Source: Chloroflexota bacterium
GTDB lineage: Bacteria; Chloroflexota; Anaerolineae; Anaerolineales; Villigracilaceae
Assembly (NCBI GenBank): GCA_016191845.1
Contig: JACPVF010000013.1
Coordinates: 248,001-312,000 of the forward strand
DNA: 64,000 nt
Reading direction: 5' to 3'
The translations under genes were made by a program, and so were the position numbers. The notes below the pieces were generated by a model, which was given only the letters and a program-made list of their open reading frames with translations, did not search any database and was not told the DNA's origin. This document shows positions 23,801 to 31,865 of the stretch, piece by piece. The first letter of the stretch is position 1, and each line of letters starts with the position of its first letter.

Positions 23801-26800
23801 TTCCTCCTACCTGACCGCTTACATTGCCAACAATACCATCACGCATCCCACTTCGGCGACGAACAGCGCGATCCTCGCCTTCCTGACCAGTTGTAATGGA
23901 AGTTCCTGCACGGCACAGTCGGCTCCGGCCAATATCATGATCACCAACAACACCGTCTTCGAGAACTCCACAGGCGGAGTTTCACGCGGTATTCTCGTGG
24001 ATACACCGGACGCCAGCAGCCTTCCTAATTTCTCTGCTTCGGTTATATCCAACACTGTTCATATATATGACAATGTGCTTGGCCTGCAAGGTATCGCAGT
24101 TCAGGGACGCCAGTCATCCACGGCCTGCTACGATGTGCGCAGCAACCTCGTAGATTTTCCCAATGGCGTGCCCGCCGGAATCAACGGGATTCGCATCCGC
24201 CAGGCGAATACAGCTACCGTGAATCTTGCCCAGGGAGTCTCGGGCTCGACTGCAGCTGCGACCGTGCTTGCCAACAATAACACCGCCACTACGGAGGCGC
24301 TCGGCACCGTGAACGTCGTTTCCAACGGGACCTGCCTCGCCCCGCCTGTTGCGGCACAACCTTCCAGCCAGACCCTGGCGAACACACAACCATCCGACGA
24401 TGCGGTGGCTGTTGCTCCGGCCGCCCTCAACACGCTGACGACTACCATGTCTGCATCCGTTGAACGCAGCAAGCAGACCGAGCCGTCCGCTGTTGCGAGC
24501 GGTCCCACCATCCAGGCCTCGACCGGCGTCGGCGGCGGCAAGCCGCTCTTCATCATCGAACCCGCACCCGCTCAATCGGGAGAAACCGTCAATGTGACCA
24601 TCGGCACCCTGCCCGCAGGGGAGACGGTCACCATCAAGTATCGCGTAACAGTCAACGGCCCCTCGTTGCCGCTCGGTACCACCAAGATCACCAATCAAGG
24701 CACGGTCTCGGGCAGTAATTTCAGCGATGTTCTCACGACCAACGGCGGTCCAGTGGACTGCGAAACTGGTTCCGAGACCTGTACCCCGGTCGACCGCCCC
24801 GACACAACCGTCACATCCATTAACCGCACCAGCGCCAACCCCACCGGCGCCGCCTCCGTTAGCTGGCAGGTGATCTTTGCCGACCCGATCTCGGGGCTGA
24901 CGGCCAGCAACTTCAGTCTGGTGGCGGGGGGCTCGGTCAGCGGTGCATCCATCACCAGCGTCACACCTTCAAGCGGATCTCCCTCCGCTACCTGGACCGT
25001 CACAGCCAACAGCGGCACGGGGGATGGGACTCTCGGCCTGAACCTGGTCAACGACACGGTCCTGTCGCACGATGTGACCAACCTGCCCTTCACAGGACAG
25101 GTGTATACACTCGACCACACGCCGCCCACTGTGACCATCAACAAGGCGACGGGCCAGGCTGACCCCACCGGAATCAGCCCGATCAACTTTACGGTCGTAT
25201 TCAGCGAACCTGTCACAGGGTTTGCCACTGGTGATGTGAGCCTGGGTGGCACGGCCAACCCGACGACGGGCACCGTCACCGAGATCACACCCAATGACGG
25301 GACCACGTACAACGTGGCTGTCAGCGGCATGACCACCGACGGAACCGTCACAGCCACCATCGGGACGGGCGTAGCCAAGGATGCAGCGGGCAACGATAAC
25401 GCTGCCTCGACCAGCACCGACAACAGCGTGTTGTACGACACGGCGGTGCCCACCGTCACGATCAACAAAGCGACAGGACAAGCCGACCCGACCAACATTG
25501 GCCCGATCCACTTCACGGTCGTCTTCAGTGAACCCGTCACGGGCTTCGCCACTGGCGACATGACCCTAAGCGGTACAGCCAACCCCACGACAGGCACCGT
25601 CACAGAGATCGCGCCCAATGACGGAACCACTTTCGATGTGGCTGTCAGCGGAATGAATTCCAACGGCACGGTTATCGCCACGATCGGCGCTGGTGTAGCT
25701 CTCGACGTAGCCAATAATGGCAATACCGCCTCGACCAGCACCGACAACAGTGTGTTATTCGACGATATTCAGCCCGTTGCACCAGTGGTCACTACACCTG
25801 CCAATGGTAGCTACACGAATAGCCCCTCGCCTGTTGTCACCGGCACAGCGGAGCCCAATAGCACGGTCACCGTATACATAGACGGGTCTTCGGTCGGCAC
25901 CACCAGCGCGGACGCCAGCGGAACCTGGTCCTTCTCCTCGGTCCCGGCCCTTTCCGCAGGCCTGCACAACGTCAAAGCCACGGCAACCGACGCGGCCAAC
26001 AACACCAGTTCCTTCTCCAACACCAACACCTTCACCGTGGACCTGACTGCGCCGGGCGTCACGATCAACAAGGCAACGGGCCAGGCCGACCCGACCGGTG
26101 TCAGCCCGATCCACTTCACGGTTGTCTTCAGCGAACCCATCACAGGCTTCGCCACCGGCGACGTGACCTTGGGCGGCACCACCGGTGCGACAACGGCCAC
26201 CGTGACCGAGATTGCGCCCAACAACGGCACCACCTTCGACGTGGCCGTCAGCGGAATGACCAGCGATGGCACCGTCACCGCCACACTCGGAGCGGGCGTC
26301 GCAAAAGACCTGGCAGGCAACGACAATACCGCCTCGACCAGCACCGACAATTCCGTCGTGTACGATACGGTCGTTCCATCTGTGACCATCAACCAGGCCA
26401 GCGGCCAGGCCGACCCGACCGGTGTCAGCCCGATCCACTTCACGGTCGTCTTCAGCGAACCCGTCACAGGATTTGCCACCGGCGATGTGACCTTGGGCGG
26501 CTCGGCCAACCCGACCACGGGTACGGTCACCGAGATTGCCCCGAACAACGGCACCACTTTTGACGTAGCCGTCAGCGGAATGAACACCAACGGCACTGTT
26601 ACCGCCAGCCTCGGCGCAGGTGTGGCCAAGGATGCGGGCAATAACGACAATACCGCCTCGACCAGCACCGACAATACGGTGACCTACGACGCCACTGCTC
26701 CGAGCGTCACCATCAACCAGGCCAGCGGACAGACCGACCCAACCAGCACCAGCCCGGTCAACTTCAAGGTTGTGTTCAGCGAACCCGTCACGGGCTTCGC

Positions 26801-28415
26801 CACGGGCGATGTGACCCTGGGCGGCACGGCCAACCCCACGACGGGCACCGTCACCGAGATCGCACCCAACGACGGCACCACTTACAACGTGGCCGTCAGT
26901 GGAATGACCACGGGCGGCACAGTCACTGCCAGCATCGATCCCAACAAGGCACAGGATTCAAGCGGCAACGGGAACACGGCTTCGACCAGCACTGACAACA
27001 TGGTCAAGTTTACGTTCAACACCACCACCGCCATCACTTCCGACACGCCCGATCCGTCCATCATCGGTGAGTCGGTCGCCTTCAACTACACTGTCAGCGT
27101 CAATGGCGGCAGCGGCACGCCCACCGGTAACGTGACCGTCAGCGATGGTGCGAATAGCTGCACAGGCACGGTCGCGGCGGGCACCTGCTCGATCACGTTC
27201 ACCAGCCTTGGCACCAAGACGTTGACCGCCACCTATGAAGGAGACACCTACTTCAACACCAGCACCTCGGCCAGCGTCAGCCACCAGGTGGTCAACGCCA
27301 ACACGACCACGACCATCACCTCCGACACACCCGACCCGTCCCTGACGGGCGATGCAGTAACCGTCAACTACAGCGTGACAGTGGTCGCCCCAGGCACGGG
27401 AATCCCCACTGGCAACGTGACCGTCAGCGATGGTACGAATAGCTGCACAGGCACGGTCGCGACAGGCACCTGCTCGATCACGCTGACCACGCCCGGGGTC
27501 CGCACCCTGACCGCCACCTACGCGGGTGACAGCAACTTCGGTGGCAGCACCTCGGCGGGCGTATCCCACACGGTCAACGCGGCCCCCGCGATCACCTCTG
27601 CTAACACGATCACCTTTATGGTTGGAATAAACGGCAGCTTCACCGTGACCGCCACGGGATATCCCACGCCCAGCCTCTCCAGCAGTGGAGCCCTGCCCAG
27701 CGGAGTCACCTTTGTAGACAATGGGGATGGCACCGCCACCCTGAGCGGCGCGCCCGCCTTCGGGTCGAGCGGCACCTACCCCTTGACCTTCACCGCCTCG
27801 AGCGGGTTCGGCACGGATGCGACTCAAAACTTCACTTTGATCGTCAGCATCGACCCGATTTTCGTGGACGTCCCAAATGATTACTGGGCCGCACCATACA
27901 TCAACGCCATCTACTATGCGGGCATCACCAGCGGCTGTTCCAGCTCTCCGATGAGTTTCTGCCCGACCGCGTTCGTCACCCGCGCCGAAATGGCCGTCTT
28001 CCTGAAACGCGGGTTGCATGGCGGGGCCTACCAGCCTCCACTGCCAGCCTCCTTCCACTTCACGGACACGGTCGGCCACTGGGCCCAGAACTGGATCGAG
28101 GACCTTTATAACGAAGGCATTACGGGCGGATGTGGCCCCACCACGTTCTGTCCCGACGTGCAAGTGGATCGCGCCCAAATGGCGGTCTTCCTGCTGCGCC
28201 TGAAATACGGAGCGAACTACACACCTCCGTCTGCCACAGGCACGGTGTTCACAGATGTGCAGTCCAGCTACTGGGCGGCAGCCTGGATCGAGCAACTCTA
28301 CAACGAAGGCATCACCTCAGGCTGCGGCGCAGGGATGTACTGTCCCAATGCGCCCGTCACCCGCGCCGAAATGGCCGTGCTGCTGGTTCGAACGTTGAAC
28401 CTGACCCTGCCGTAA
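20862..28415 (+). CDS. Giant repeat-rich surface protein with C-terminal SLH domains (2517 aa)
   Basis: It has an N-terminal membrane/signal segment (MLLVAAVAAFGTYGIVRAA), then a DUF11-like domain (GEVIEYTVSIPNTGSDATGV) and a cadherin-like/VCBS-type domain (GTFSYLPNPGFTGTDTFTYT). Residues about 216-1160 look like a pectin-lyase-like right-handed beta-helix (repeated NNTI turns). At residues about 1421-2050 are five near-identical Ig-like repeats (TINKATGQADPTG, FTVVFSEPVTGFATGD) interrupted by one different Bap-type Ig domain (1637-1730). Two Ig_3-type repeats (ITSDTPDPS) and one He_PIG domain follow. Residues about 2330-2517 hold three SLH domains (YWAAPYINAIYYAGITSGC, RAEMAVFLKR) that would anchor it to the cell wall. 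ATG with AAAGGAG upstream. It is likely a cell-surface adhesin-like protein. Confidence 0.9.
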   Translation: MATTKRSGQTRRGPLARIRSRIMRGSVMLLVAAVAAFGTYGIVRAAPTIVATMTDAFIGGDGDGKADPGEVIEYTVSIPNTGSDATGVTFNDIIDANTTLVGGSVNVSPLAINDSYDTIGNTLLEVGVAAGSAPAVHISSNLFANDVEFLGDAGTFTLTAHTNPSNGTLSVFDSASGTFSYLPNPGFTGTDTFTYTLTDSGGLSDTATVTINVTTQRIWYVKNDATAGGQGRSTDPFDTLVEAQTASAANDTIYVFAGNGTTSGQNAGITLKAGQRLLGEGVALTIPVSVNGGANPTTLRAAGTAPLIDNTAGNGVSVTDISNVEIRGLNIAGTPNAVNVTTTAANSGSFELANNTIRSATANGIDVNGGGSGTLTVSIHGNAVTASGNGIDIQRTAGSVVVTAFDDNTISGNTVGIGINVVGTGATILFDTNPATGTFDTVPGGTTAIGQSGNGVGTSGLVLSNVRGDLNFADLDIYADNGTALFIDGTSSNYTGTTGTRVVANTNSTTLSATNGPAADFKETAVNFSGVALTSSTSATTGVSMVEVSGTFPISTGSSITNATGTDFFVNNNSVATAVPAVTYDGTISDDQGSLIQIQNAPGGSYTFTGSITDLDNGTGNGVSLTNNTGATITFAGGLVLSTGANAAFTATGGGTVNVCDESPCAPGSTGALVNKLTTTTATALNVNGTTIGANNLEFKSISSNGGSATGIILVNTGASGSLVVKGDGGTARGGNSSGGTIANKTGGADGDGTTSSGVYINNGSAILRNMTMFRLDNYGVYGLGVRNVTVQYSSIGAISGAACADGDGDIGSTSASGDAALVFGVSNPSGSNGFTSSGTLLLDNLKVYCSIEHQVEIYQQSGTFTATISNSDIKDASSLLGGDGVQTEMQGTATATITVDTVSFDDNKSQAVQAAANDSSTLDMTVKNSTLVRSTQGNEGILLSNGSNGHLTAHVTGNNISGIPGANIYVGQTAGNATSSSYLTAYIANNTITHPTSATNSAILAFLTSCNGSSCTAQSAPANIMITNNTVFENSTGGVSRGILVDTPDASSLPNFSASVISNTVHIYDNVLGLQGIAVQGRQSSTACYDVRSNLVDFPNGVPAGINGIRIRQANTATVNLAQGVSGSTAAATVLANNNTATTEALGTVNVVSNGTCLAPPVAAQPSSQTLANTQPSDDAVAVAPAALNTLTTTMSASVERSKQTEPSAVASGPTIQASTGVGGGKPLFIIEPAPAQSGETVNVTIGTLPAGETVTIKYRVTVNGPSLPLGTTKITNQGTVSGSNFSDVLTTNGGPVDCETGSETCTPVDRPDTTVTSINRTSANPTGAASVSWQVIFADPISGLTASNFSLVAGGSVSGASITSVTPSSGSPSATWTVTANSGTGDGTLGLNLVNDTVLSHDVTNLPFTGQVYTLDHTPPTVTINKATGQADPTGISPINFTVVFSEPVTGFATGDVSLGGTANPTTGTVTEITPNDGTTYNVAVSGMTTDGTVTATIGTGVAKDAAGNDNAASTSTDNSVLYDTAVPTVTINKATGQADPTNIGPIHFTVVFSEPVTGFATGDMTLSGTANPTTGTVTEIAPNDGTTFDVAVSGMNSNGTVIATIGAGVALDVANNGNTASTSTDNSVLFDDIQPVAPVVTTPANGSYTNSPSPVVTGTAEPNSTVTVYIDGSSVGTTSADASGTWSFSSVPALSAGLHNVKATATDAANNTSSFSNTNTFTVDLTAPGVTINKATGQADPTGVSPIHFTVVFSEPITGFATGDVTLGGTTGATTATVTEIAPNNGTTFDVAVSGMTSDGTVTATLGAGVAKDLAGNDNTASTSTDNSVVYDTVVPSVTINQASGQADPTGVSPIHFTVVFSEPVTGFATGDVTLGGSANPTTGTVTEIAPNNGTTFDVAVSGMNTNGTVTASLGAGVAKDAGNNDNTASTSTDNTVTYDATAPSVTINQASGQTDPTSTSPVNFKVVFSEPVTGFATGDVTLGGTANPTTGTVTEIAPNDGTTYNVAVSGMTTGGTVTASIDPNKAQDSSGNGNTASTSTDNMVKFTFNTTTAITSDTPDPSIIGESVAFNYTVSVNGGSGTPTGNVTVSDGANSCTGTVAAGTCSITFTSLGTKTLTATYEGDTYFNTSTSASVSHQVVNANTTTTITSDTPDPSLTGDAVTVNYSVTVVAPGTGIPTGNVTVSDGTNSCTGTVATGTCSITLTTPGVRTLTATYAGDSNFGGSTSAGVSHTVNAAPAITSANTITFMVGINGSFTVTATGYPTPSLSSSGALPSGVTFVDNGDGTATLSGAPAFGSSGTYPLTFTASSGFGTDATQNFTLIVSIDPIFVDVPNDYWAAPYINAIYYAGITSGCSSSPMSFCPTAFVTRAEMAVFLKRGLHGGAYQPPLPASFHFTDTVGHWAQNWIEDLYNEGITGGCGPTTFCPDVQVDRAQMAVFLLRLKYGANYTPPSATGTVFTDVQSSYWAAAWIEQLYNEGITSGCGAGMYCPNAPVTRAEMAVLLVRTLNLTLP
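25123..27010 (+). repeat. Five tandem Ig-like repeat units (~320 bp) inside the SLH protein gene
   Basis: Unit starts are near 25123, 25450, 26050, 26371 and 26701; an unrelated Ig-like insert lies at about 25771-26049. The units share long stretches of near-identical codons such as those for NKATGQADPTG and EPVTGFATGD. This predicts copy-number change by recombination and makes this gene a likely assembly hot-spot. Confidence 0.85.
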
Positions 28416-28430
28416 TCCGGTTTTCAAGAA

Positions 28431-28466
28431 TCAAAAAGGCCGACCACAAACGGTCGGCCTTTTTGA
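28431..28466 (+). terminator. Bidirectional terminator between the SLH gene and the GNAT gene
   Basis: TCAAAAAGGCCGACC (28431-28445) pairs perfectly with GGTCGGCCTTTTTGA (28452-28466), with a six-base loop. The A- and T-runs at either end allow termination in both directions, which suits the convergent genes. Confidence 0.92.
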
Positions 28467-28478
28467 TTTAGCTGGGAG

Positions 28479-28907
28479 TCAGAATTTATATACGTACGCA
28501 TTGGTCTCGCGCCTGAGAAAGCCCATGCGCTGATACAGGCGGTTGGCGGCCTCACGCTTCGGGTTCGAGGTCAGGGTGACGGCAGGAGCACCCTTCTCAC
28601 GGGCGATCTCCAGGCAACGGCGGACCAATGCCTCGCCGATGCCCTGCCCGCGCGCAGATCCATCCACGATGACGTCTTCGATGATGGCGCGCGTGCCTGT
28701 TGGGACGAGGTAGACCGTCAGCGCGGCCGCGCCGAGGATGGAACCATCGTCCGCTCGTGCAATCAACAACGTGGACGCCTCAGATTCCACAAGGGCGGTC
28801 AGCAGGTCCAGCGAGGGCGGCGGGTTGTTGTTCGTCAGTTGCGGCACAAGGCGCTGAAAGGCAACCCATAGTTCCTGTGTCGCTATGCTTGCAATCTCAA
28901 TCAGCAT
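28479..28907 (-). CDS. GNAT-family N-acetyltransferase
   Basis: The product is 142 residues. It has VIVDGSARGQGIGEALVRRC, the acetyl-CoA-binding R-G-Q-G-I-G-E of GNATs, and then VTLTSNPKREAANRLYQRMG, the Asn-x-x-Leu-Tyr element of the C-terminal half. It is a soluble acetyltransferase with unknown acceptor. It is a single gene, convergent with the SLH gene and separated from it by a strong terminator. Codon use is GC-rich, unlike the next genes on this strand. Confidence 0.9.
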   Translation of the reverse strand: MLIEIASIATQELWVAFQRLVPQLTNNNPPPSLDLLTALVESEASTLLIARADDGSILGAAALTVYLVPTGTRAIIEDVIVDGSARGQGIGEALVRRCLEIAREKGAPAVTLTSNPKREAANRLYQRMGFLRRETNAYVYKF

Positions 28908-28986
28908 TACTTACCACCAGCAGAAAAATGTACAGATGAAGCACGATTATACAGAAGCTCGCACGAGCAATTGATTAACATCAAGG

Positions 28987-30120
28987 TCAGCTAGAGGGGT
29001 CATTTTGAATATTCATGTCGACTCTAAAACCTTCCGAAATTTTTTCGAGACGGTTCATAATATACTTTGGAACAACCAGACCCAATATATATTTTACGGG
29101 CACTTTTTCAAAAAAGAGCCTCCAAGCAACGATACCTATGCCCACGATCGCGGCGGTCAGGATGTTTCCGTACCCGGTCGCAATCTTAAGAAATACCCAC
29201 CGCAAATCGTGGTCCTCCAATGTCTTTTGCATAGAAAGCACGTCACCAAGATGATCGGGATAAATTAAATCATAGGACATCGACTCGATACTGTCCTGAA
29301 TACGCATGTGAATTGAGTCATATTGATTAGGCAAAACAATCAGCGAAAAACTAACAGTAAAGATGAGTCCAGCCCAGACAAAATACTTAAGTCTTTCAAC
29401 GCTTGTATCCAGAATGGTATTATGCATCGATGAGCGCTGCTCAATAATTACATACAAAAAAATCAATGCAGTTGTAAGTACATATTTTTGGGATATTTCA
29501 GAAATCAGATCGCCAAATTCTATCAAACGGATCGTCGCATATTGAATATGCTCAATATCCGTCAATAAGATACTATTGATTTGCCCGGCATACAACCTTA
29601 CAGCATCCGTATCAGATATTATTCCCTCGACTATCATGACAAATGTTAATATACCTATTCCGCCAAAAATAAGCAAAGGATAAGGAAACCATGCCCAGTA
29701 AGGCCTGATATATTTTCTAAAATGGGTGTTCGAAAAATATCTGTAGCTTCCACAGTGCCTCAAGGCAAAAAAACGGGGGCCGAGGTAGAAACACCACAAA
29801 AAAGAAATGATAAACACACCCAGAAACGACCAGCGAAAAAATGGGCTCAACAATACATTCTCAACTTTTATTGATGCTGAGTAAAAAGGCAATACCAACA
29901 GGCAGAAAGCCGTGATCAGAAATGCCCTCAACATTTCAGCCATCATGCCAGCTTTTCTTTTCCTTTCATGCAAGGCTTTTTCAGCCATTTTTTCTTTTGC
30001 ATTAATAGGCGGGCCAAAATAATCAACCATTTCACTGCTTGTTAGAGGGCCCCAGGTTAAATAGCTACTAACCATTGATGTCACAAAAAAGACAATTATG
30101 ACGAGGACGATTGTTATCAT
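28987..30120 (-). CDS. AT-rich multi-pass membrane protein of unknown family
   Basis: I do not recognise this family. The product is 377 residues with membrane segments near residues 1-22 (ITIVLVIIVFFVTSMVSSYL), 64-84, 95-115, 148-170, 215-232, 247-268 and 318-340, with basic loops between. No catalytic motif stands out. Base composition is clearly lower in GC than that of the flanking GNAT and ileS genes. It lies nine bases after the EEP-family gene on the same strand and is probably co-transcribed with it and the YdjM-like gene. Transfer as a unit is plausible. Confidence 0.65.
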   Translation of the reverse strand: MITIVLVIIVFFVTSMVSSYLTWGPLTSSEMVDYFGPPINAKEKMAEKALHERKRKAGMMAEMLRAFLITAFCLLVLPFYSASIKVENVLLSPFFRWSFLGVFIISFLWCFYLGPRFFALRHCGSYRYFSNTHFRKYIRPYWAWFPYPLLIFGGIGILTFVMIVEGIISDTDAVRLYAGQINSILLTDIEHIQYATIRLIEFGDLISEISQKYVLTTALIFLYVIIEQRSSMHNTILDTSVERLKYFVWAGLIFTVSFSLIVLPNQYDSIHMRIQDSIESMSYDLIYPDHLGDVLSMQKTLEDHDLRWVFLKIATGYGNILTAAIVGIGIVAWRLFFEKVPVKYILGLVVPKYIMNRLEKISEGFRVDMNIQNDPSS

Positions 30121-30129
30121 AGCATTATC

Positions 30130-31194
30130 TTAAAGGCTAAGGACTGCTACAACCGGCAAGTGATCCGACAACAGGCGAGTATCGCTCTGACGAACGTACC
30201 CCTCAAGGAACCTTAAGTTATCCGAATAAACGATATAGTCCAGGGTACGATCCGGTCCTTTTAGTTTCGGATCATTTCCAGAATAAGTGAACCACTTATC
30301 GGCAGGTTCTTGCATAACATCAAGCAGAGGTGGGACAACATTATGCTCTTCATAAAAATCCTTAATTTCAGTATCAGGGTTGTAGTACGCACGATGAGAA
30401 GTCTCCAATTTCTCATATTGTCCAGGAGGCAATAGATTGAAGTCCCCAGCTAATATCCAAGGGACTCCTCTTTCATTTAAGGATCCAGTTTGTGCCTGTA
30501 CACTTCCCAATTGACTGGTCATTATGTCAGAACCAACTGTAAATGCATCCAAATGCGTACTCATAACAGACAACTGAGATCCATCGTCAACAGGCAAAAA
30601 AGCCTGAAGGATTAATTTTTTTCCGCTAAATTGGCTCAAGAAGAAGTTTAGAGGTAGAGACGGAAGGTTCCGCCTTACGGCGCGATCGATCTTGTATTTT
30701 GAGATTACTGCCGTTTTCATACCCAAAGAACCAAATATTTTTGGGTGCGGGATAAATTTAACCTTCCAATAAAACGCCGAAGTATAACAACAATACTCGG
30801 ACGGAAGTCTATCCAAGAGCAGCTTCAATTGATCTACATAACCAGTACGGCGGGACCCGTCATCAATTTCCTGCAAACAGATAAAATCTGGCATCTCATC
30901 AATAATTACTTGCGCGATACCATCAGCAGTAGCAAGGACATCTTTGGTATCCACAACAGAATCTTTACCTGAAAGATCAGGAACATCGTGAAAGAAGACA
31001 TAATTCTTTCCAGCTAGAAACTGAATATTGTAGGTCATGATCTTTATTTTTTGCCCGCGTCTAAGCGTGGGAGCATGCGGTGCACAAAAAACAGGTAATT
31101 CGCTGTCATCCTGGGGATGGTCGGCGTTTAGCCAAGGCAGCACAAAAAACAAAATAAATATAAGTAAAATTAACCCAAGGAACAATGGGGTCAT
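30130..31194 (-). CDS. Endonuclease/exonuclease/phosphatase (EEP)-family protein with membrane anchor
   Basis: The product is 354 residues. An N-terminal hydrophobic segment (FLGLILLIFILFFVLPWL) probably anchors it. The EEP fold follows with all signature elements: IKIMTYNIQFLAG (N), FICLQEIDDGSRR (E), VMSTHLDAF (H), GDFNLLPPG (D-x-N) and SDHLPVVAVL (final DH). Relatives are DNases, phosphodiesterases and sphingomyelinases. The anchor suggests an extracytoplasmic or membrane lipid/nucleotide target (inference). The start is ATG 31194, one base beyond the upstream gene's stop and preceded by GAGG within that gene. AT-rich like its neighbours. Confidence 0.88.
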   Translation of the reverse strand: MTPLFLGLILLIFILFFVLPWLNADHPQDDSELPVFCAPHAPTLRRGQKIKIMTYNIQFLAGKNYVFFHDVPDLSGKDSVVDTKDVLATADGIAQVIIDEMPDFICLQEIDDGSRRTGYVDQLKLLLDRLPSEYCCYTSAFYWKVKFIPHPKIFGSLGMKTAVISKYKIDRAVRRNLPSLPLNFFLSQFSGKKLILQAFLPVDDGSQLSVMSTHLDAFTVGSDIMTSQLGSVQAQTGSLNERGVPWILAGDFNLLPPGQYEKLETSHRAYYNPDTEIKDFYEEHNVVPPLLDVMQEPADKWFTYSGNDPKLKGPDRTLDYIVYSDNLRFLEGYVRQSDTRLLSDHLPVVAVLSL

Positions 31195-31195
31195 T

Positions 31196-31705
31196 TTAAA
31201 TATTCCTCTTCTCTCTAACTTTTTCAATAACAAGAACCAGGATCCAGAGAACCAGCCACACGGCAGGATAATACAAAGGATTCCATGCCCAGGCATCGGT
31301 AAATCCATTAACCATAAATTGAAGCGGGAATAACGGTTTTACACCCCATTCCCCAGTATGCGTAAATAAGTCCAGGAATATATGCAAAAAATACGAAAAT
31401 AACACCAGCTTATTCATTTTAAGCAAACTCACCAACGGCAAAACAATAAAAAGAAGAGTTAACAAACTATGCGGAATATCCCACCACAAAAGCCATCCCG
31501 AGTTACTTGCACGAAAGCCAATCCAATCTGAATTATATGGCCAGAAAAATGGGCGATGATTAATATATCCCAAATATAAATACAGGGGTATTTGAAATAA
31601 ATCCGGTAAAGCACCAAATAACACTACGAGCCAAAAATCACTCGGTTTGTTTTTCTTTTTTGTCACAAGCATACGCCCCACGATGGCATGACTTACTATA
31701 TCCAT
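31196..31705 (-). CDS. YdjM-like membrane protein (metal-dependent hydrolase-type fold)
   Basis: The product is 169 residues with several membrane helices. The conserved residues of the YdjM/DUF457-type group are visible: MDIVSHAIVG (D..SH), FGALPDLFQ (PD), DIPHSLL (H) and LDLFTHTGEWG (D..TH). The group was named for YdjM and has histidine/aspartate clusters in membrane helices; biochemical function is uncertain. The start is ATG 31705, with AAGGAG seven bases upstream; the TTG at 31711 is an alternative. It is the first gene of the AT-rich three-gene cluster. Confidence 0.78.
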   Translation of the reverse strand: MDIVSHAIVGRMLVTKKKNKPSDFWLVVLFGALPDLFQIPLYLYLGYINHRPFFWPYNSDWIGFRASNSGWLLWWDIPHSLLTLLFIVLPLVSLLKMNKLVLFSYFLHIFLDLFTHTGEWGVKPLFPLQFMVNGFTDAWAWNPLYYPAVWLVLWILVLVIEKVREKRNI

Positions 31706-31759
31706 TTCCAATCTCCTTTTTAGCAGAAGTTTTAATTAAAAATTATTTATCCTAAAAAA

Positions 31760-31832
31760 ATAAAGGGATGTCCTGGTACTTAAGGGCGTAACACTTGAAC
31801 ATTACACTCAGTAGTAACAGACATCCCTTTAT
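31760..31832 (-). terminator. Long-loop inverted repeat between ileS and the YdjM-like gene
   Basis: ATAAAGGGATGTC (31760-31772) is complementary to GACATCCCTTTAT (31820-31832), with a 47-base interior. It lies just after the ileS stop on the minus strand and before the YdjM-like gene, and probably ends ileS transcription. The loop length is unusual for a simple terminator. Confidence 0.6.
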
Positions 31833-31865
31833 CTTCACGTCAAGGAGGATATTGGATTCATTTTA

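Noticed and set aside
25123-27010. Regularly spaced repeats suggesting a CRISPR array
   Set aside because: The units are ~320 bp, fully coding, translate to Ig domains, and lack short direct repeats with unique spacers. No CRISPR array or cas gene was seen in the window.
26958-28295. Long antisense ORF (445 codons), and others at 24695-25747, over the SLH gene
   Set aside because: The repeat-rich GC-biased coding sequence generates open reverse frames; the plus frame has clear Ig and SLH domains.
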